Of a stretch of 9,515 nt of DNA, positions 1 through 6,465 are shown piece by piece. The first letter of the stretch is position 1; each line of letters opens with the position of its first letter. Source of the DNA: Rhodospirillaceae bacterium (GTDB lineage: Bacteria; Pseudomonadota; Alphaproteobacteria; Rhodospirillales; Magnetovibrionaceae); contig NVSZ01000013.1 in the NCBI GenBank assembly GCA_002732845.1, positions 36,200 to 45,714 of the forward strand, given 5' to 3'. The notes under the pieces are model-generated. The model ran no database searches and was not told the origin of the DNA. It was given only the letters and a program-made list of their open reading frames with translations. The position numbers and the translations under genes are program-made.

Positions 1-1
1 G

Positions 2-721
2 ACGGAACTTGATATTCATTACAAAGATGGCCGTCGAGATATCGTCACGACGGCTGATTTGGAAGCCGAAAACCGCATTCGCGAAGGCCTGTTAAAGATC
101 ATGCCCGACAGCGTTGTGGTCGGTGAAGAAGACGCCTTTAAAAACCCCGCCATATTGGACAAACTGAACGGGTCAACGCCCGTGTGGTTGGTTGACCCGG
201 TTGATGGCACCCGCAATTTCAGCAAAGGCAAGGCGTGCTTTGCCGTCATTTGTGCTTTGGTGGTGGATGGCGTCACACAAATGGGCTGGATTTTAGACCC
301 GGTCGCTGGGGCGTGTATTTATAGCCAAAAAGGCCACGGGACGTATTTGGGTCAGCAAAAGCTGAACTTGAACTTCCAGCCCGACGATCTGCGCGCTTTA
401 ACCGGATCATTGGGCGAATGTATCCAAGAACGTTTTAAGAAAAGCACGGCGGACGACGTTCCCGAACGGCTTGTCCGGTATCATTGTGTGGGCCGGGAAT
501 ATATGGATTTGGCCTTGGGTAAAATTCATTTTGCCTTGTATGGCGGAAAAATGATGCCGTGGGATCACGCCGCAGGCGTTTTGATGGTCGAAGAAGCGGG
601 GGGCTATGTGCGCACCATCAACGGTGAACGAGACTATTCGCCGCGCCGCCAAGGCCCCGAAGAACGCTTGCTGATTGCCCCGAACGCCCCTACATTCAAA
701 TCACTTTTACAGCTTATTTAA
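2..721 (+). CDS. Inositol monophosphatase-family phosphatase, 5'-partial
   Basis: The gene enters from outside the window and is read from base 2; 239 codons are visible before the TAA stop. It belongs to the Mg2+-dependent, Li+-sensitive sugar-phosphatase superfamily (inositol monophosphatase, FBPase, CysQ-like), which hydrolyses phosphate monoesters in the cytoplasm. Seen directly: the first metal-site region with GEE at visible residues 41-43, the signature WLVDPVDGTRNF at about 62-73, whose two Asp and Thr bind metal and phosphate, and the C-terminal WDHAAGVLMVEEAGG at about 187-201. An internal TTG at 59 could be taken as a start, but the frame is open and homologous upstream of it (an RRDIVTTAD-type motif), so the real start lies before the window. 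The substrate cannot be told from the sequence. The next gene follows after a 15-nt gap, so the two are probably co-transcribed. Confidence 0.9.
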   Translation, partial: TELDIHYKDGRRDIVTTADLEAENRIREGLLKIMPDSVVVGEEDAFKNPAILDKLNGSTPVWLVDPVDGTRNFSKGKACFAVICALVVDGVTQMGWILDPVAGACIYSQKGHGTYLGQQKLNLNFQPDDLRALTGSLGECIQERFKKSTADDVPERLVRYHCVGREYMDLALGKIHFALYGGKMMPWDHAAGVLMVEEAGGYVRTINGERDYSPRRQGPEERLLIAPNAPTFKSLLQLI

Positions 722-723
722 TT

Positions 724-727
724 GGAG
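724..727 (+). promoter_or_regulatory. Ribosome binding site for the oxidoreductase gene
   Basis: GGAG lies 9 nt before ATG 737. It decides the start: an in-frame TTG at 722 would add MEFYD, which has no counterpart in this family and would place the ribosome site inside the coding region. Confidence 0.7.
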
Positions 728-736
728 TTTTACGAT

Positions 737-1606
737 ATGAAAGTCGCATTTTTAGGTTTAGGCGTCATGGGCCATCACATGGCCGGGCATTTGCAAAACG
801 GCGGTCACGATGTCACCGTTTACAATCGTACAGCGGCTAAAGCCGAGGCTTGGGCGAAGGAGTTTGGCGGTCAATCCGCAAACACCCCCAAACAAGCCTC
901 AACAAATGCCGAAATTGTCTTTTGCTGTGTTGGCAACGACAATGATTTACGGTCCGTTGTGTTGGGTGAAGACGGAGCCTTTGCCGGCATGAACGACGGG
1001 GCTATCTTTGTCGACAATACCACGGCCTCGGCCGAAGTCGCCCGCGAACTTTATGCGATTGGTCAAAAACAAGGGGCCAGCTTTATCGATGCGCCCGTAT
1101 CCGGTGGCGAAGCCGGGGCGGTAAATGGGGCTTTGACGGTCATGTGTGGCGGCGACGCGGATGCGTTTGCCAAGGCCGAACCTGTCATCCAAAATTTTGC
1201 CAAGGCCGTGGCCCTGATGGGACCAATCGGCAGTGGCCAGTTGACCAAAATGGTCAATCAAACCTGTATTGCCGGAATTTTACAGGGTTTGGCCGAGGCT
1301 GTGAATTTTTCAAACAAGGCTGGCCTGGATACCAAGCAAGTGCTCGACGTGATTTCCAAAGGTGCCGCCGCATCGTGGCAGATGGATAATCGTGGTGAAA
1401 CCATGACCAATAACGAATTTGATTTTGGCTTTGCCGTGGATTGGATGCGCAAAGATTTGCAAATTGTACTGGCCGAGGCCGACCGCACCGGCGCACAAAT
1501 GCCCATGACCGCACTGGTCGATCAGTTTTACAAAGAAGTGCAGACCATGGGCGGCGGACGCTGGGACACCTCCAGCCTGTTACGCCGTTTAAGCCAGAAC
1601 GATTAA
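737..1606 (+). CDS. NAD(P)-dependent 3-hydroxyisobutyrate dehydrogenase-family oxidoreductase
   Basis: The 289-aa protein is a beta-hydroxyacid dehydrogenase, the family of 3-hydroxyisobutyrate dehydrogenase, tartronate semialdehyde reductase and glyoxylate/succinic semialdehyde reductases. These oxidise or reduce a hydroxyl next to a carboxylate with NAD(P). Seen: N-terminal Rossmann motif FLGLGVMG (5-12), an NR pair after the second strand (30-31) that is often linked to NADP preference, the substrate-binding segment DAPVSGGEAGA (118-128), the catalytic Lys171 in GSGQLTKMVNQ with Asn175, and the second substrate loop around K239-D240. Length is normal for the family. ATG 737 was chosen because a GGAG precedes it and the GxGxxG motif sits right at the N-terminus. 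The exact substrate is not resolvable. It probably shares a transcript with the upstream phosphatase gene and converges on the lipoprotein gene, with only 12 nt between the stops. Confidence 0.93.
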   Translation: MKVAFLGLGVMGHHMAGHLQNGGHDVTVYNRTAAKAEAWAKEFGGQSANTPKQASTNAEIVFCCVGNDNDLRSVVLGEDGAFAGMNDGAIFVDNTTASAEVARELYAIGQKQGASFIDAPVSGGEAGAVNGALTVMCGGDADAFAKAEPVIQNFAKAVALMGPIGSGQLTKMVNQTCIAGILQGLAEAVNFSNKAGLDTKQVLDVISKGAAASWQMDNRGETMTNNEFDFGFAVDWMRKDLQIVLAEADRTGAQMPMTALVDQFYKEVQTMGGGRWDTSSLLRRLSQND

Positions 1607-1618
1607 ACTATTACCAGA

Positions 1619-2257
1619 CTATTCGATGATAAACAGCGCACGTGGCCGGGCTTGCAAGACACTTTTGACGTCCCAAACCAGCCACGTGAAGCGTTTGTCT
1701 TTGGGGTCTTTTTTGGTGTAGGTGGCATTGTGATCTTTGATCGGCATATCCGTTTTAAAGCGGATTTGACCTTCCATATTCAAGCCCATTTGCACGATGC
1801 GTTTGCGGTTGTCTTTGGAAATCGATTTGGTTTCAAACACAATCAAGCCTGAATTTGCCACGTATTTCAGCTGAAAGATCACCTCGCTGGTGCGAATAAA
1901 CGTGACCATTTTAGCGTCCAACAGATCGCCTTCGCCTTTCCAATTGACCTTAAAGTGGCCTTTGCCAAAATATTTAAATTCTTTGGTTTTAGAATCGCGT
2001 AACAAGTCTGTTTTAATAATAGCGACTTTTTCTTTTTCTTCGGCCGGGGTCATTTTGCCACTGGCCAGTTTGTTAAACAGCGTCAAATCAACCAAATACC
2101 CGTCAAACAGCATGGTGTAATAGCCCGCGCGATTGACCTCGATCTCCGCATCAAATTTGACCGGAAGATAACAAGAGCTGACCGTCATCGCCAAAACGAT
2201 GAGGGCTCCGGTTTTGGCGATTGCGGACTGACTTAGGGCTTTAAAAGAAAAGGACAT
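1619..2257 (-). CDS. Hypothetical lipoprotein of unknown function
   Basis: A 212-aa protein that I do not recognise. The N-terminus is a lipoprotein signal: a basic/polar start, a hydrophobic stretch at about 17-26 and a lipobox VSSC with Cys29. The mature protein should therefore be lipid-anchored in the periplasm, probably at the outer membrane. The rest is rich in charged and beta-prone segments with no membrane helix. It ends in a Trp-containing stretch FTWLVWDVKSVL and a hydrophobic tail. An ATG further upstream (2323) gives a longer frame overlapping mazG, but the 2257 start is preferred because AGGA lies about 10 nt before it and the lipoprotein signal begins there. It follows mazG on the same strand after 38 nt, so the two are probably co-transcribed. 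Its function cannot be inferred from mazG. Confidence 0.8.
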   Translation of the reverse strand: MSFSFKALSQSAIAKTGALIVLAMTVSSCYLPVKFDAEIEVNRAGYYTMLFDGYLVDLTLFNKLASGKMTPAEEKEKVAIIKTDLLRDSKTKEFKYFGKGHFKVNWKGEGDLLDAKMVTFIRTSEVIFQLKYVANSGLIVFETKSISKDNRKRIVQMGLNMEGQIRFKTDMPIKDHNATYTKKDPKDKRFTWLVWDVKSVLQARPRALFIIE

Positions 2258-2265
2258 AAATAATG

Positions 2266-2271
2266 TTTCCT
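2266..2271 (-). promoter_or_regulatory. Ribosome binding site for the lipoprotein gene
   Basis: On the minus strand AGGAAA lies just upstream of ATG 2257, with 8-10 nt spacing. It supports the short start, whose product begins with a proper lipoprotein signal, over the in-frame ATG at 2323 inside the mazG 3' end. Confidence 0.6.
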
Positions 2272-2295
2272 GAGGTCTGAAGACGGATCGTGAGT

Positions 2296-3135
2296 TTATT
2301 CTTTTGTCTTGGCCTCTGTCCATAACAATTCAAGCTCAATCAAAGCGGTTTTCTTGATATCTCGACCTTGTTCGCTCAAGGACGTCTCGATGTATTCAAA
2401 ACGACTTTCAAAGCGATTGTTGGCGTGGCGCAGGGCGGATTCAGGATCAATGCCCAGCTTTCTGGATAAATTCACACACGTCAGCAACACGTCACCCATT
2501 TCATGTTCCATGGCTTTTTTATCGTTCAGCTCGATTTCAACCTCTAATTCCGCCAATTCTTCGCGAAATTTGTCGAACACCGGGGCCACACTGGGCCAAT
2601 CGAAGCCCACACGTGCCGCGCGTTTTTGCAATTTAGCGGCGCGCATCAGGGCAGGGAGGCCTCGGCTGACGTCCGTTAGGGCGCCTTGATGTTGTTTGCT
2701 GCTAGACGCTTTTGCGTTGCGCTCTTGTTCTTTCAAAGTTTCCCAATTTATCGTTTGGTCCTCGGCACTGTTTATGCCGGTTTGATCGCCAAATATATGC
2801 GGGTGACGCCGCACCATTTTTTCGGTGATGCCTGTGACAATGTCATCAAAATCAAAATCACCGCTTTCTTTGGCCATCTGGGCGTAAAACACGACCTGAA
2901 ACAAAAGATCACCCAATTCATCCTGAACCGCCGCCATGTCGCCATGGTCAATGGCATCGGCAACCTCATAGGCTTCTTCGATGGTGTGCGGCGCAATGGA
3001 AGAAAAGGTCTGTTCAATATCCCAAGGGCATCCGCCGTCAGGAGAGCGCAACTGGTCCATCAGCTTTAACAGGCCCGGCAGGCCAGACGGAAGCGGGGGC
3101 TTTGTGCGCGTGGAATCATTATTATTATCTGTCAT
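2296..3135 (-). CDS. mazG: Nucleoside triphosphate pyrophosphohydrolase MazG
   Basis: A 279-aa cytoplasmic enzyme that hydrolyses (d)NTPs to NMP and pyrophosphate, clearing non-canonical nucleotides and influencing the nucleotide pool and stringent signalling. It has the two tandem all-alpha MazG domains of the E. coli-type enzyme. Domain 1 has the ligands EEAYE (53-57) and ELGD (73-76). The linker carries the typical LPALMRAAKLQKRAARVGFDW-type block (160-180). Domain 2 has EELAE (192-196) and EMGD (212-215). The CPWD motif (36-39) near the N-terminus is also characteristic. Length matches the family. The ATG at 3135 gives a short polar lead before the conserved part; the ribosome site is only a weak CAGG. 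The gene heads a probable mazG-lipoprotein transcript reading away from the accessory region. Confidence 0.96.
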   Translation of the reverse strand: MTDNNNDSTRTKPPLPSGLPGLLKLMDQLRSPDGGCPWDIEQTFSSIAPHTIEEAYEVADAIDHGDMAAVQDELGDLLFQVVFYAQMAKESGDFDFDDIVTGITEKMVRRHPHIFGDQTGINSAEDQTINWETLKEQERNAKASSSKQHQGALTDVSRGLPALMRAAKLQKRAARVGFDWPSVAPVFDKFREELAELEVEIELNDKKAMEHEMGDVLLTCVNLSRKLGIDPESALRHANNRFESRFEYIETSLSEQGRDIKKTALIELELLWTEAKTKE

Positions 3136-3186
3136 GCCTGAATTTAACGCCGAGCCCTTGGTTTACGCAAGAGGCACATCTTGAGA

Positions 3187-3215
3187 ACTATACGTTAGCC
3201 GAGCAGCTAATTTAA
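3187..3215 (-). promoter_or_regulatory. Candidate sigma-70 promoter for mazG
   Basis: On the minus strand a -10-like TATAGT (3187-3192) follows a weak -35-like TTAAAT (3210-3215) with a 17-nt spacer. Transcription would start about 45 nt before the mazG ATG. A 7-bp inverted repeat, CGTTAGC (3193-3199) and GCTAACG (3223-3229), brackets the -35 box and could be an operator. This was assigned by eye and is unproven. Confidence 0.35.
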
Positions 3216-3363
3216 GTGCCATGCTAACGATGCTGTTTTGAATTTGTACGTAGTGGTCAGCATTTAAGAGATACGATACGAATTATGAACAGCCATTATC
3301 AAACCATTTCACGTTAATGCACATCCTTAATAGCGCCTTATAGTGACAGGGCTGATATCTAAT

Positions 3364-3400
3364 TAACGCAAATCAGGAACTTTCGGAGCCCGTTGCGTTA
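3364..3400. repeat. 8-bp inverted repeat in the mazG upstream region
   Basis: TAACGCAA (3364-3371) and TTGCGTTA (3393-3400) are perfect inverted copies with a 21-nt spacer. No T-run follows on either strand, so this is not a clear terminator. It could be a protein-binding site or chance in AT-rich DNA. Confidence 0.3.
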
Positions 3401-3600
3401 TCAAAACCCTTTTCCACCCTGTCCTATTTCACGTAATTCATAAATAGCTGTTGTGCAGCGTAAAACAGGGCCTTTGTTGCGTAACTCGCCTTAACCTAAC
3501 ACAACATATTAACTAAAAACATAGTCCAGACACCTTGGTCTTGATTACTGCTGTTGCTCTAAGCACCATCATATTCTGGGCAGCATTATGTCCGCTTTCA

Positions 3601-3603
3601 TAC
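3601..3603. repeat. Target-site duplication TAC, left copy
   Basis: TAC abuts the left end of the IS and is repeated at 4834-4836. A match of 3 bp could occur by chance, but it fits the family and sits at the exact centre of the rebuilt palindromic target. Confidence 0.75.
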
Positions 3604-3630
3604 GGCGACCTCAACCGGTCAACGCAACAC
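3604..3630. repeat. IS30-family terminal inverted repeat, left (transposase 3' side)
   Basis: Begins GGCGACCTCAACCGG and ends AACGCAACAC. It pairs with 4807-4833 at 25 of 27 positions and covers the last codons and stop of the transposase gene. Confidence 0.92.
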
Positions 3631-4774
3631 ACGCGTTAAATCTCTCTGCTGGCGTTTCAAATTGCAATGTCTTTCTCGGGCGTTCGTTTAACTGACGGGC
3701 GACCTTGTTTAGGTGAGCTTGTGTGTGCTCGGACAGGTCGGTTCCTTTTGGGAAGTATTGCCTGAGCAGTCGGTTGGTATTCTCGTTGGAACCGCGTTGC
3801 CACGGACTTCGTGGATCACAGAAGTAGACATCAATATCGGTTGCCAGTGTGAAGCGTTTGTGGTCTGCAAGTTCTTTGCCCCGATCCCATGTGAGCGATT
3901 TGTAGAGTTCTCTTGGTAGCTTGTGCGCCTGCTTTATCAAAGCCGATATAACACTTTTTGTGTCCTTGCCGGAAACCTTAGCCAGCATCACATACCGCGT
4001 ATGCCGTTCGACCAATGTTGCAATGTAACTGTTGTTTGAACCTGCAATAAGGTCGCCTTCCCAGTGGCCGGGAACAGCCCGATCCTCCACGCAGGCGGGC
4101 CTTTCGCTGATGGATATGGCATCCTTAATCTGGCCAAGCCTTGCATGTTTCAGGCTAGAATGTTTGGGCCGTCGCATCGTGCGCTTTGAACGCAGGTATT
4201 GTAGCAATTCCTTCTTCAGCACGCCGCGAGCCTGAACAAACAGGCTTCTGTAGATTGTCTCGTGTGACACTTGATTGGTCTCTTCGTTTGGATATTTAAG
4301 TTTGAGCCAGCCCGCAATCTGCTCAGGCGACCAATGTATTGTAAGCTTGTTTGAGATCACGCGTTGCAAAAATGTGTTCCCGGCAAGTTTGCAAAGTTTT
4401 GGTCTCAAAGCGCGAACCCAAGCTTTGCTTTCTGCATCAACGGCACGGTATTGATCAGAACCGCCATTGCGGCTGATCTCACGACTGACCGTTGAGGCCG
4501 AGCGGCAAAGTTCTTTGGCAATCGCACGGATGGACTGGCACGTTGCTACGCCACGCGAGATGATCTCTCGTTCGATAAGTGTCAGCGACAACCTCGATCG
4601 CTTGCGATCCAAAGGGCGTATGCCGCCCGTGCGAGAAATTAATGGATAAATCGAGGATGAATCTCGATCAAACCCGCGACCAATAGAACTCATGGACTCG
4701 CCACGTTGCCAGCGATCCCATATCTCGGCTTTCTGCTCATTCGTAAAATAAATCCGATGTCTTCTGTATCTCAT
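3611..4774 (-). CDS. IS30-family DDE transposase
   Basis: A 387-aa transposase that cuts and joins the IS ends, by the circle-forming route known for IS30. Seen: an N-terminal helix-turn-helix-like region (about 28-45), a second HTH with SIRAIAKELCRSASTVSREI (81-100) typical of IS30 proteins, and the conserved SHETIYRSLF (170-179). The catalytic core has Asp241 in GHWEGDLI, Asp297 in LTWDRGKE and Glu331 in WQRGSNENTN, which is DD(33)E spacing. The C-terminal LNERPRKTLQFETPAE block is also family-typical. Length is usual and the frame has no interruption. GGAG at 4782-4785 precedes ATG 4774 by 7 nt. The stop lies inside the left terminal repeat, normal for compact IS elements. Confidence 0.96.
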   Translation of the reverse strand: MRYRRHRIYFTNEQKAEIWDRWQRGESMSSIGRGFDRDSSSIYPLISRTGGIRPLDRKRSRLSLTLIEREIISRGVATCQSIRAIAKELCRSASTVSREISRNGGSDQYRAVDAESKAWVRALRPKLCKLAGNTFLQRVISNKLTIHWSPEQIAGWLKLKYPNEETNQVSHETIYRSLFVQARGVLKKELLQYLRSKRTMRRPKHSSLKHARLGQIKDAISISERPACVEDRAVPGHWEGDLIAGSNNSYIATLVERHTRYVMLAKVSGKDTKSVISALIKQAHKLPRELYKSLTWDRGKELADHKRFTLATDIDVYFCDPRSPWQRGSNENTNRLLRQYFPKGTDLSEHTQAHLNKVARQLNERPRKTLQFETPAERFNACVALTG

Positions 4775-4800
4775 GACAACACTCCATCTCTTTCTTAAAG

Positions 4801-4806
4801 ATTATA
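4801..4806 (-). promoter_or_regulatory. -10 box of the transposase promoter
   Basis: On the minus strand this is a perfect TATAAT directly inside the right terminal repeat, about 26 nt before the transposase ATG and upstream of its GGAG site. No good TTGACA is visible at 16-18 nt; the -35 position falls inside the terminal repeat, on GACCTC-like sequence. Such placement lets the bound transposase repress its own promoter. Confidence 0.45.
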
Positions 4807-4833
4807 GTGTTGCGTCGACCGATTGAGGTCGCC
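4807..4833. repeat. IS30-family terminal inverted repeat, right (transposase 5' side)
   Basis: Inverted partner of 3604-3630, with two mismatches in 27 positions. Followed by the target duplicate TAC. Confidence 0.92.
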
Positions 4834-4836
4834 TAC
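4834..4836. repeat. Target-site duplication TAC, right copy
   Basis: Second copy of the TAC triplet, immediately outside the right terminal repeat. Confidence 0.75.
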
Positions 4837-4839
4837 GTT

Positions 4840-4877
4840 AAGCAGACATCATTATGGGGCGTTGATTAAGTCTGCTT
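4840..4877. repeat. Inverted copies of a GTCTGCTT motif beside the IS
   Basis: AAGCAGAC (4840-4847) and GTCTGCTT (4870-4877) are perfect inverted copies with a 22-nt spacer. A third copy with one change, GTCCGCTT, lies left of the IS at 3590-3597. The sequence after the last copy, ATGACCCAATGCAGA, adds a TCTGC/GCAGA pairing (TCTGC at 4871-4875). The three arms suggest a small palindromic intergenic repeat that the IS split. Whether the family recurs elsewhere in the genome cannot be seen here. Confidence 0.5.
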
Positions 4878-5111
4878 ATGACCCAATGCAGAAGTCAGCG
4901 CTTGAGTAGATTTGTACTTGTTGGATGCCGAAGGAAGGTTTCAGCAGAAGAAATTCAACGAATTACGCAGGAGGGCACAAGCCCATATCCACCTGCAGGC
5001 AGTGCCAAACCTACCATTAAAAATTCTCATGCAAAGGTGTACGATTTTGTGCAAGCACGGAGACGACGGAAAGAGAAGAAGAAAAACGGTAGATTGGAAA
5101 ACTCAACTAGA
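4878..5111. other. Intergenic stretch, possibly decayed coding sequence
   Basis: About 230 bp between the IS flank and the end of the DUF4062 gene. Two plus-strand frames are open: an 80-codon frame from ATG 4878 ending at 5120, and an overlapping one from 4912 that runs into the DUF4062 gene. The first has no ribosome site, starts inside the palindromic repeat, and ends in a Lys/Arg-rich stretch caused by purine-rich DNA (5060-5100). Neither product resembles a family I know. I do not call a gene here. The stretch may be a remnant of the sequence that lay next to the defence genes before rearrangement. Confidence 0.4.
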
Positions 5112-6371
5112 TTATTTTAGCGCAAAAACCATAGCCTCTTCTTGCGATACCGTTTCTTCTAAAATAGCATCATCCATTCCAATAATAGGCGAAAACGGCA
5201 TCATATCTGGCATCTCGAACTTTTGCCCGTTAAGATGCTTTATTAGAGCACTTGCTAAATCAATAACATTAATCCAACGATAAGTTAGACTAAGAAGCAT
5301 TGTAATTTGAGTAATATCAATATCTAGGTTGGTGATGCCCTCTCTTCGCCATTTTGGGGAATGCTCAAATATGGGCGCTAAATTATCTGTTGTATTTAAG
5401 CTGTTTAACCTTTCGATTTCTTCAGTCAATAGATACAACCCTCGAAATGCGGGCGCTTCTTCGTAAGCCCCATTGCTAGAATTAAATTCAATGAAAATCG
5501 TGGAGGAAAGTGCATCTTGGATAATTGTTGATCTAAATTTTTTCCCTAGAAGCTGCAACATCATGGTCGTCAATGAATCCCATTCTTTAATTGGAACTCT
5601 AATGCTTTGATTTAACCTATCTTCAACATTAATTGGGCAAGCTATACTAAAGTTTTTGACCCTAATCTTAGGTCCCAAGACTGCCCCTGGAACACGAATA
5701 AGGCATTGTCGAAGAATTTCTATTAGCTCATGCTGTAGCGCCTTTTTAAAAGCAATTTCACTTGCAGGCGTGCCATCAAATAAGAAAGGTAGGAACACAT
5801 CAACGATATCCCGAAAATCATTAAATGGATGAATCCAGTTGCCCGTGGGAAAAGCTGTCTCAGCCGATAGTGCTTCAAGTGTCTCTTTATTTTTCCCCAC
5901 TTCTTTAATGAAGTTAAAGATGAAATCTGCATCAGACACAAATTTACTTTGATAAGTTGCAATATCACGTTTTGTCTCTTCAAGAATCTCTAGATTTTTA
6001 AGATGCTTCTCTAGTGATTTTCTCTCTTCGCGCACTTGCCAAACATCACCTCTAACAAATGAAACAATCTTAAGTTTACCTTGTTTATGAAGATCGTAAG
6101 CTGTTCGGTATTCTTGTTGGGTAATACTTATTCTATTCTGTTCGTCATACCATCCGCCGACACGGCCACCTATAAGTAAAACAAAGTAATCTGCCTTTTC
6201 GATCATTTCTAAACATGCATCATAAGAATGCTGATCAAGGGGCTTGTTAAATGTGTTGTAGTCAGAGGCCAACACGATACACCCAAGTTCTTCAAGATGG
6301 AGTTTGATTGCGCCTCGAAGGTCACGAAAATCATGAATTGTTGATGATAAAAAAAATGTTGGTCTTTTCAT
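5112..6371 (-). CDS. DUF4062-domain protein, candidate defence-associated protein
   Basis: A 419-aa protein whose first 110 or so residues match the DUF4062 pattern: FFLSSTIHDFRDLRGAI (6-22), YDACLEMIEKADYFVLLIGG (50-69, a conserved Cys then a hydrophobic strand), GGRVGGW (68-74) and SITQQEYRTAY (82-92). The domain has a Rossmann-like fold thought to be related to TIR and nucleoside-deoxyribosyltransferase proteins, and often occurs N-terminally in signalling or defence proteins. After it comes a charged helical linker (112-170, coiled-coil-like), then a roughly 250-residue C-terminal region that I do not recognise. No P-loop, nuclease motif or membrane helix is evident. The product is probably cytoplasmic. 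AGAGG (6379-6383) precedes ATG 6371. The gene is divergent from the Gabija-like operon across 94 bp and is AT-richer than the core genes. Its biochemical role is unknown; a role in phage defence is inferred from domain and context only. Confidence 0.8.
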   Translation of the reverse strand: MKRPTFFLSSTIHDFRDLRGAIKLHLEELGCIVLASDYNTFNKPLDQHSYDACLEMIEKADYFVLLIGGRVGGWYDEQNRISITQQEYRTAYDLHKQGKLKIVSFVRGDVWQVREERKSLEKHLKNLEILEETKRDIATYQSKFVSDADFIFNFIKEVGKNKETLEALSAETAFPTGNWIHPFNDFRDIVDVFLPFLFDGTPASEIAFKKALQHELIEILRQCLIRVPGAVLGPKIRVKNFSIACPINVEDRLNQSIRVPIKEWDSLTTMMLQLLGKKFRSTIIQDALSSTIFIEFNSSNGAYEEAPAFRGLYLLTEEIERLNSLNTTDNLAPIFEHSPKWRREGITNLDIDITQITMLLSLTYRWINVIDLASALIKHLNGQKFEMPDMMPFSPIIGMDDAILEETVSQEEAMVFALK

Positions 6372-6465
6372 TGTGCAGCCTCTGTTTCTAGTAAGGGTGG
6401 TGTTAAGCCTCTTTCTTAGTTATTGTTCAATTTAAATCAAGAACATATTTTGGGAATGTCGGGTC
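6372..6465. promoter_or_regulatory. Divergent promoter region between the DUF4062 gene and gajA-like gene
   Basis: This 94-bp gap must hold the start signals for both directions. For the plus strand a candidate pair is TTGTTC (6423-6428) and TATTTT (6446-6451) with 17-nt spacing, which would give a very short leader before ATG 6466. TGTTC (6424-6428) and GAACA (6441-6445) form a small inverted repeat around an AT-rich centre and could bind a regulator. No regulator gene is in the window. The promoter call is weak; the functional inference rests on the divergent layout. Confidence 0.4.

Larger units (their letters stand above)
3136..3603. other. AT-rich intergenic region without recognisable gene
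   Basis: About 470 bp between mazG and the insertion sequence. I see no credible coding frame. It contains the candidate mazG promoter and small inverted repeats: CGTTAGC/GCTAACG (3193-3199 and 3223-3229) and TAACGCAA/TTGCGTTA (3364-3371 and 3393-3400, 21-nt spacer). The last ten bases before the final six (3588-3597) are the left arm of the palindrome into which the IS inserted. The composition is AT-richer than the core genes. It may be decayed accessory DNA, so the left edge of the acquired region may lie here rather than at the IS. Confidence 0.5.
3604..4833 (-). mobile_element. Complete IS30-family insertion sequence
   Basis: A 1230-bp element with one transposase gene on the minus strand. 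Its ends are imperfect inverted repeats of 27 bp, 3604-3630 and 4807-4833, matching at 25 of 27 positions. Both outer ends read GGCGACCTCAA inward, and the differences are at two internal bases. A 3-bp direct repeat TAC flanks it (3601-3603 and 4834-4836), fitting the 2-3 bp target duplication of the IS30 family. The transposase frame is intact and both ends are present, so the element looks potentially active. The left repeat overlaps the transposase 3' end. It lies between the mazG upstream spacer and the DUF4062/Gabija-like module. Confidence 0.94.

Noticed and set aside
407..652. Antisense frame within the phosphatase gene, and similar antisense frames within the oxidoreductase, mazG and transposase genes.
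   Set aside because: These are shadows of strongly supported genes, with no recognisable motifs or start signals of their own.
1600..1640. Bidirectional terminator between the convergent oxidoreductase and lipoprotein genes.
   Set aside because: Only 12 nt separate the stops and no stem with a T-run is visible on either strand.
2258..2323. Upstream extension of the lipoprotein gene to ATG 2323, overlapping mazG.
   Set aside because: The extension would bury the signal peptide 22 residues inside the protein; the internal ATG 2257 has an AGGA site and gives a normal lipoprotein leader.
3136..3610. tRNA or CRISPR array as the reason for the long spacer.
   Set aside because: No cloverleaf with a TTC-type arm and no regularly spaced direct repeats could be seen.
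4878..5120. 80-codon plus-strand frame before the DUF4062 gene.
   Set aside because: It starts inside a palindromic repeat without a ribosome site, and its Lys/Arg-rich end comes from purine-rich DNA. Kept only as possible decayed sequence.
4912..5283. 123-codon plus-strand frame running into the DUF4062 gene.
   Set aside because: It has a non-ATG start, no ribosome site and no family resemblance, and more than 170 bases lie antisense inside the well-supported DUF4062 coding region.
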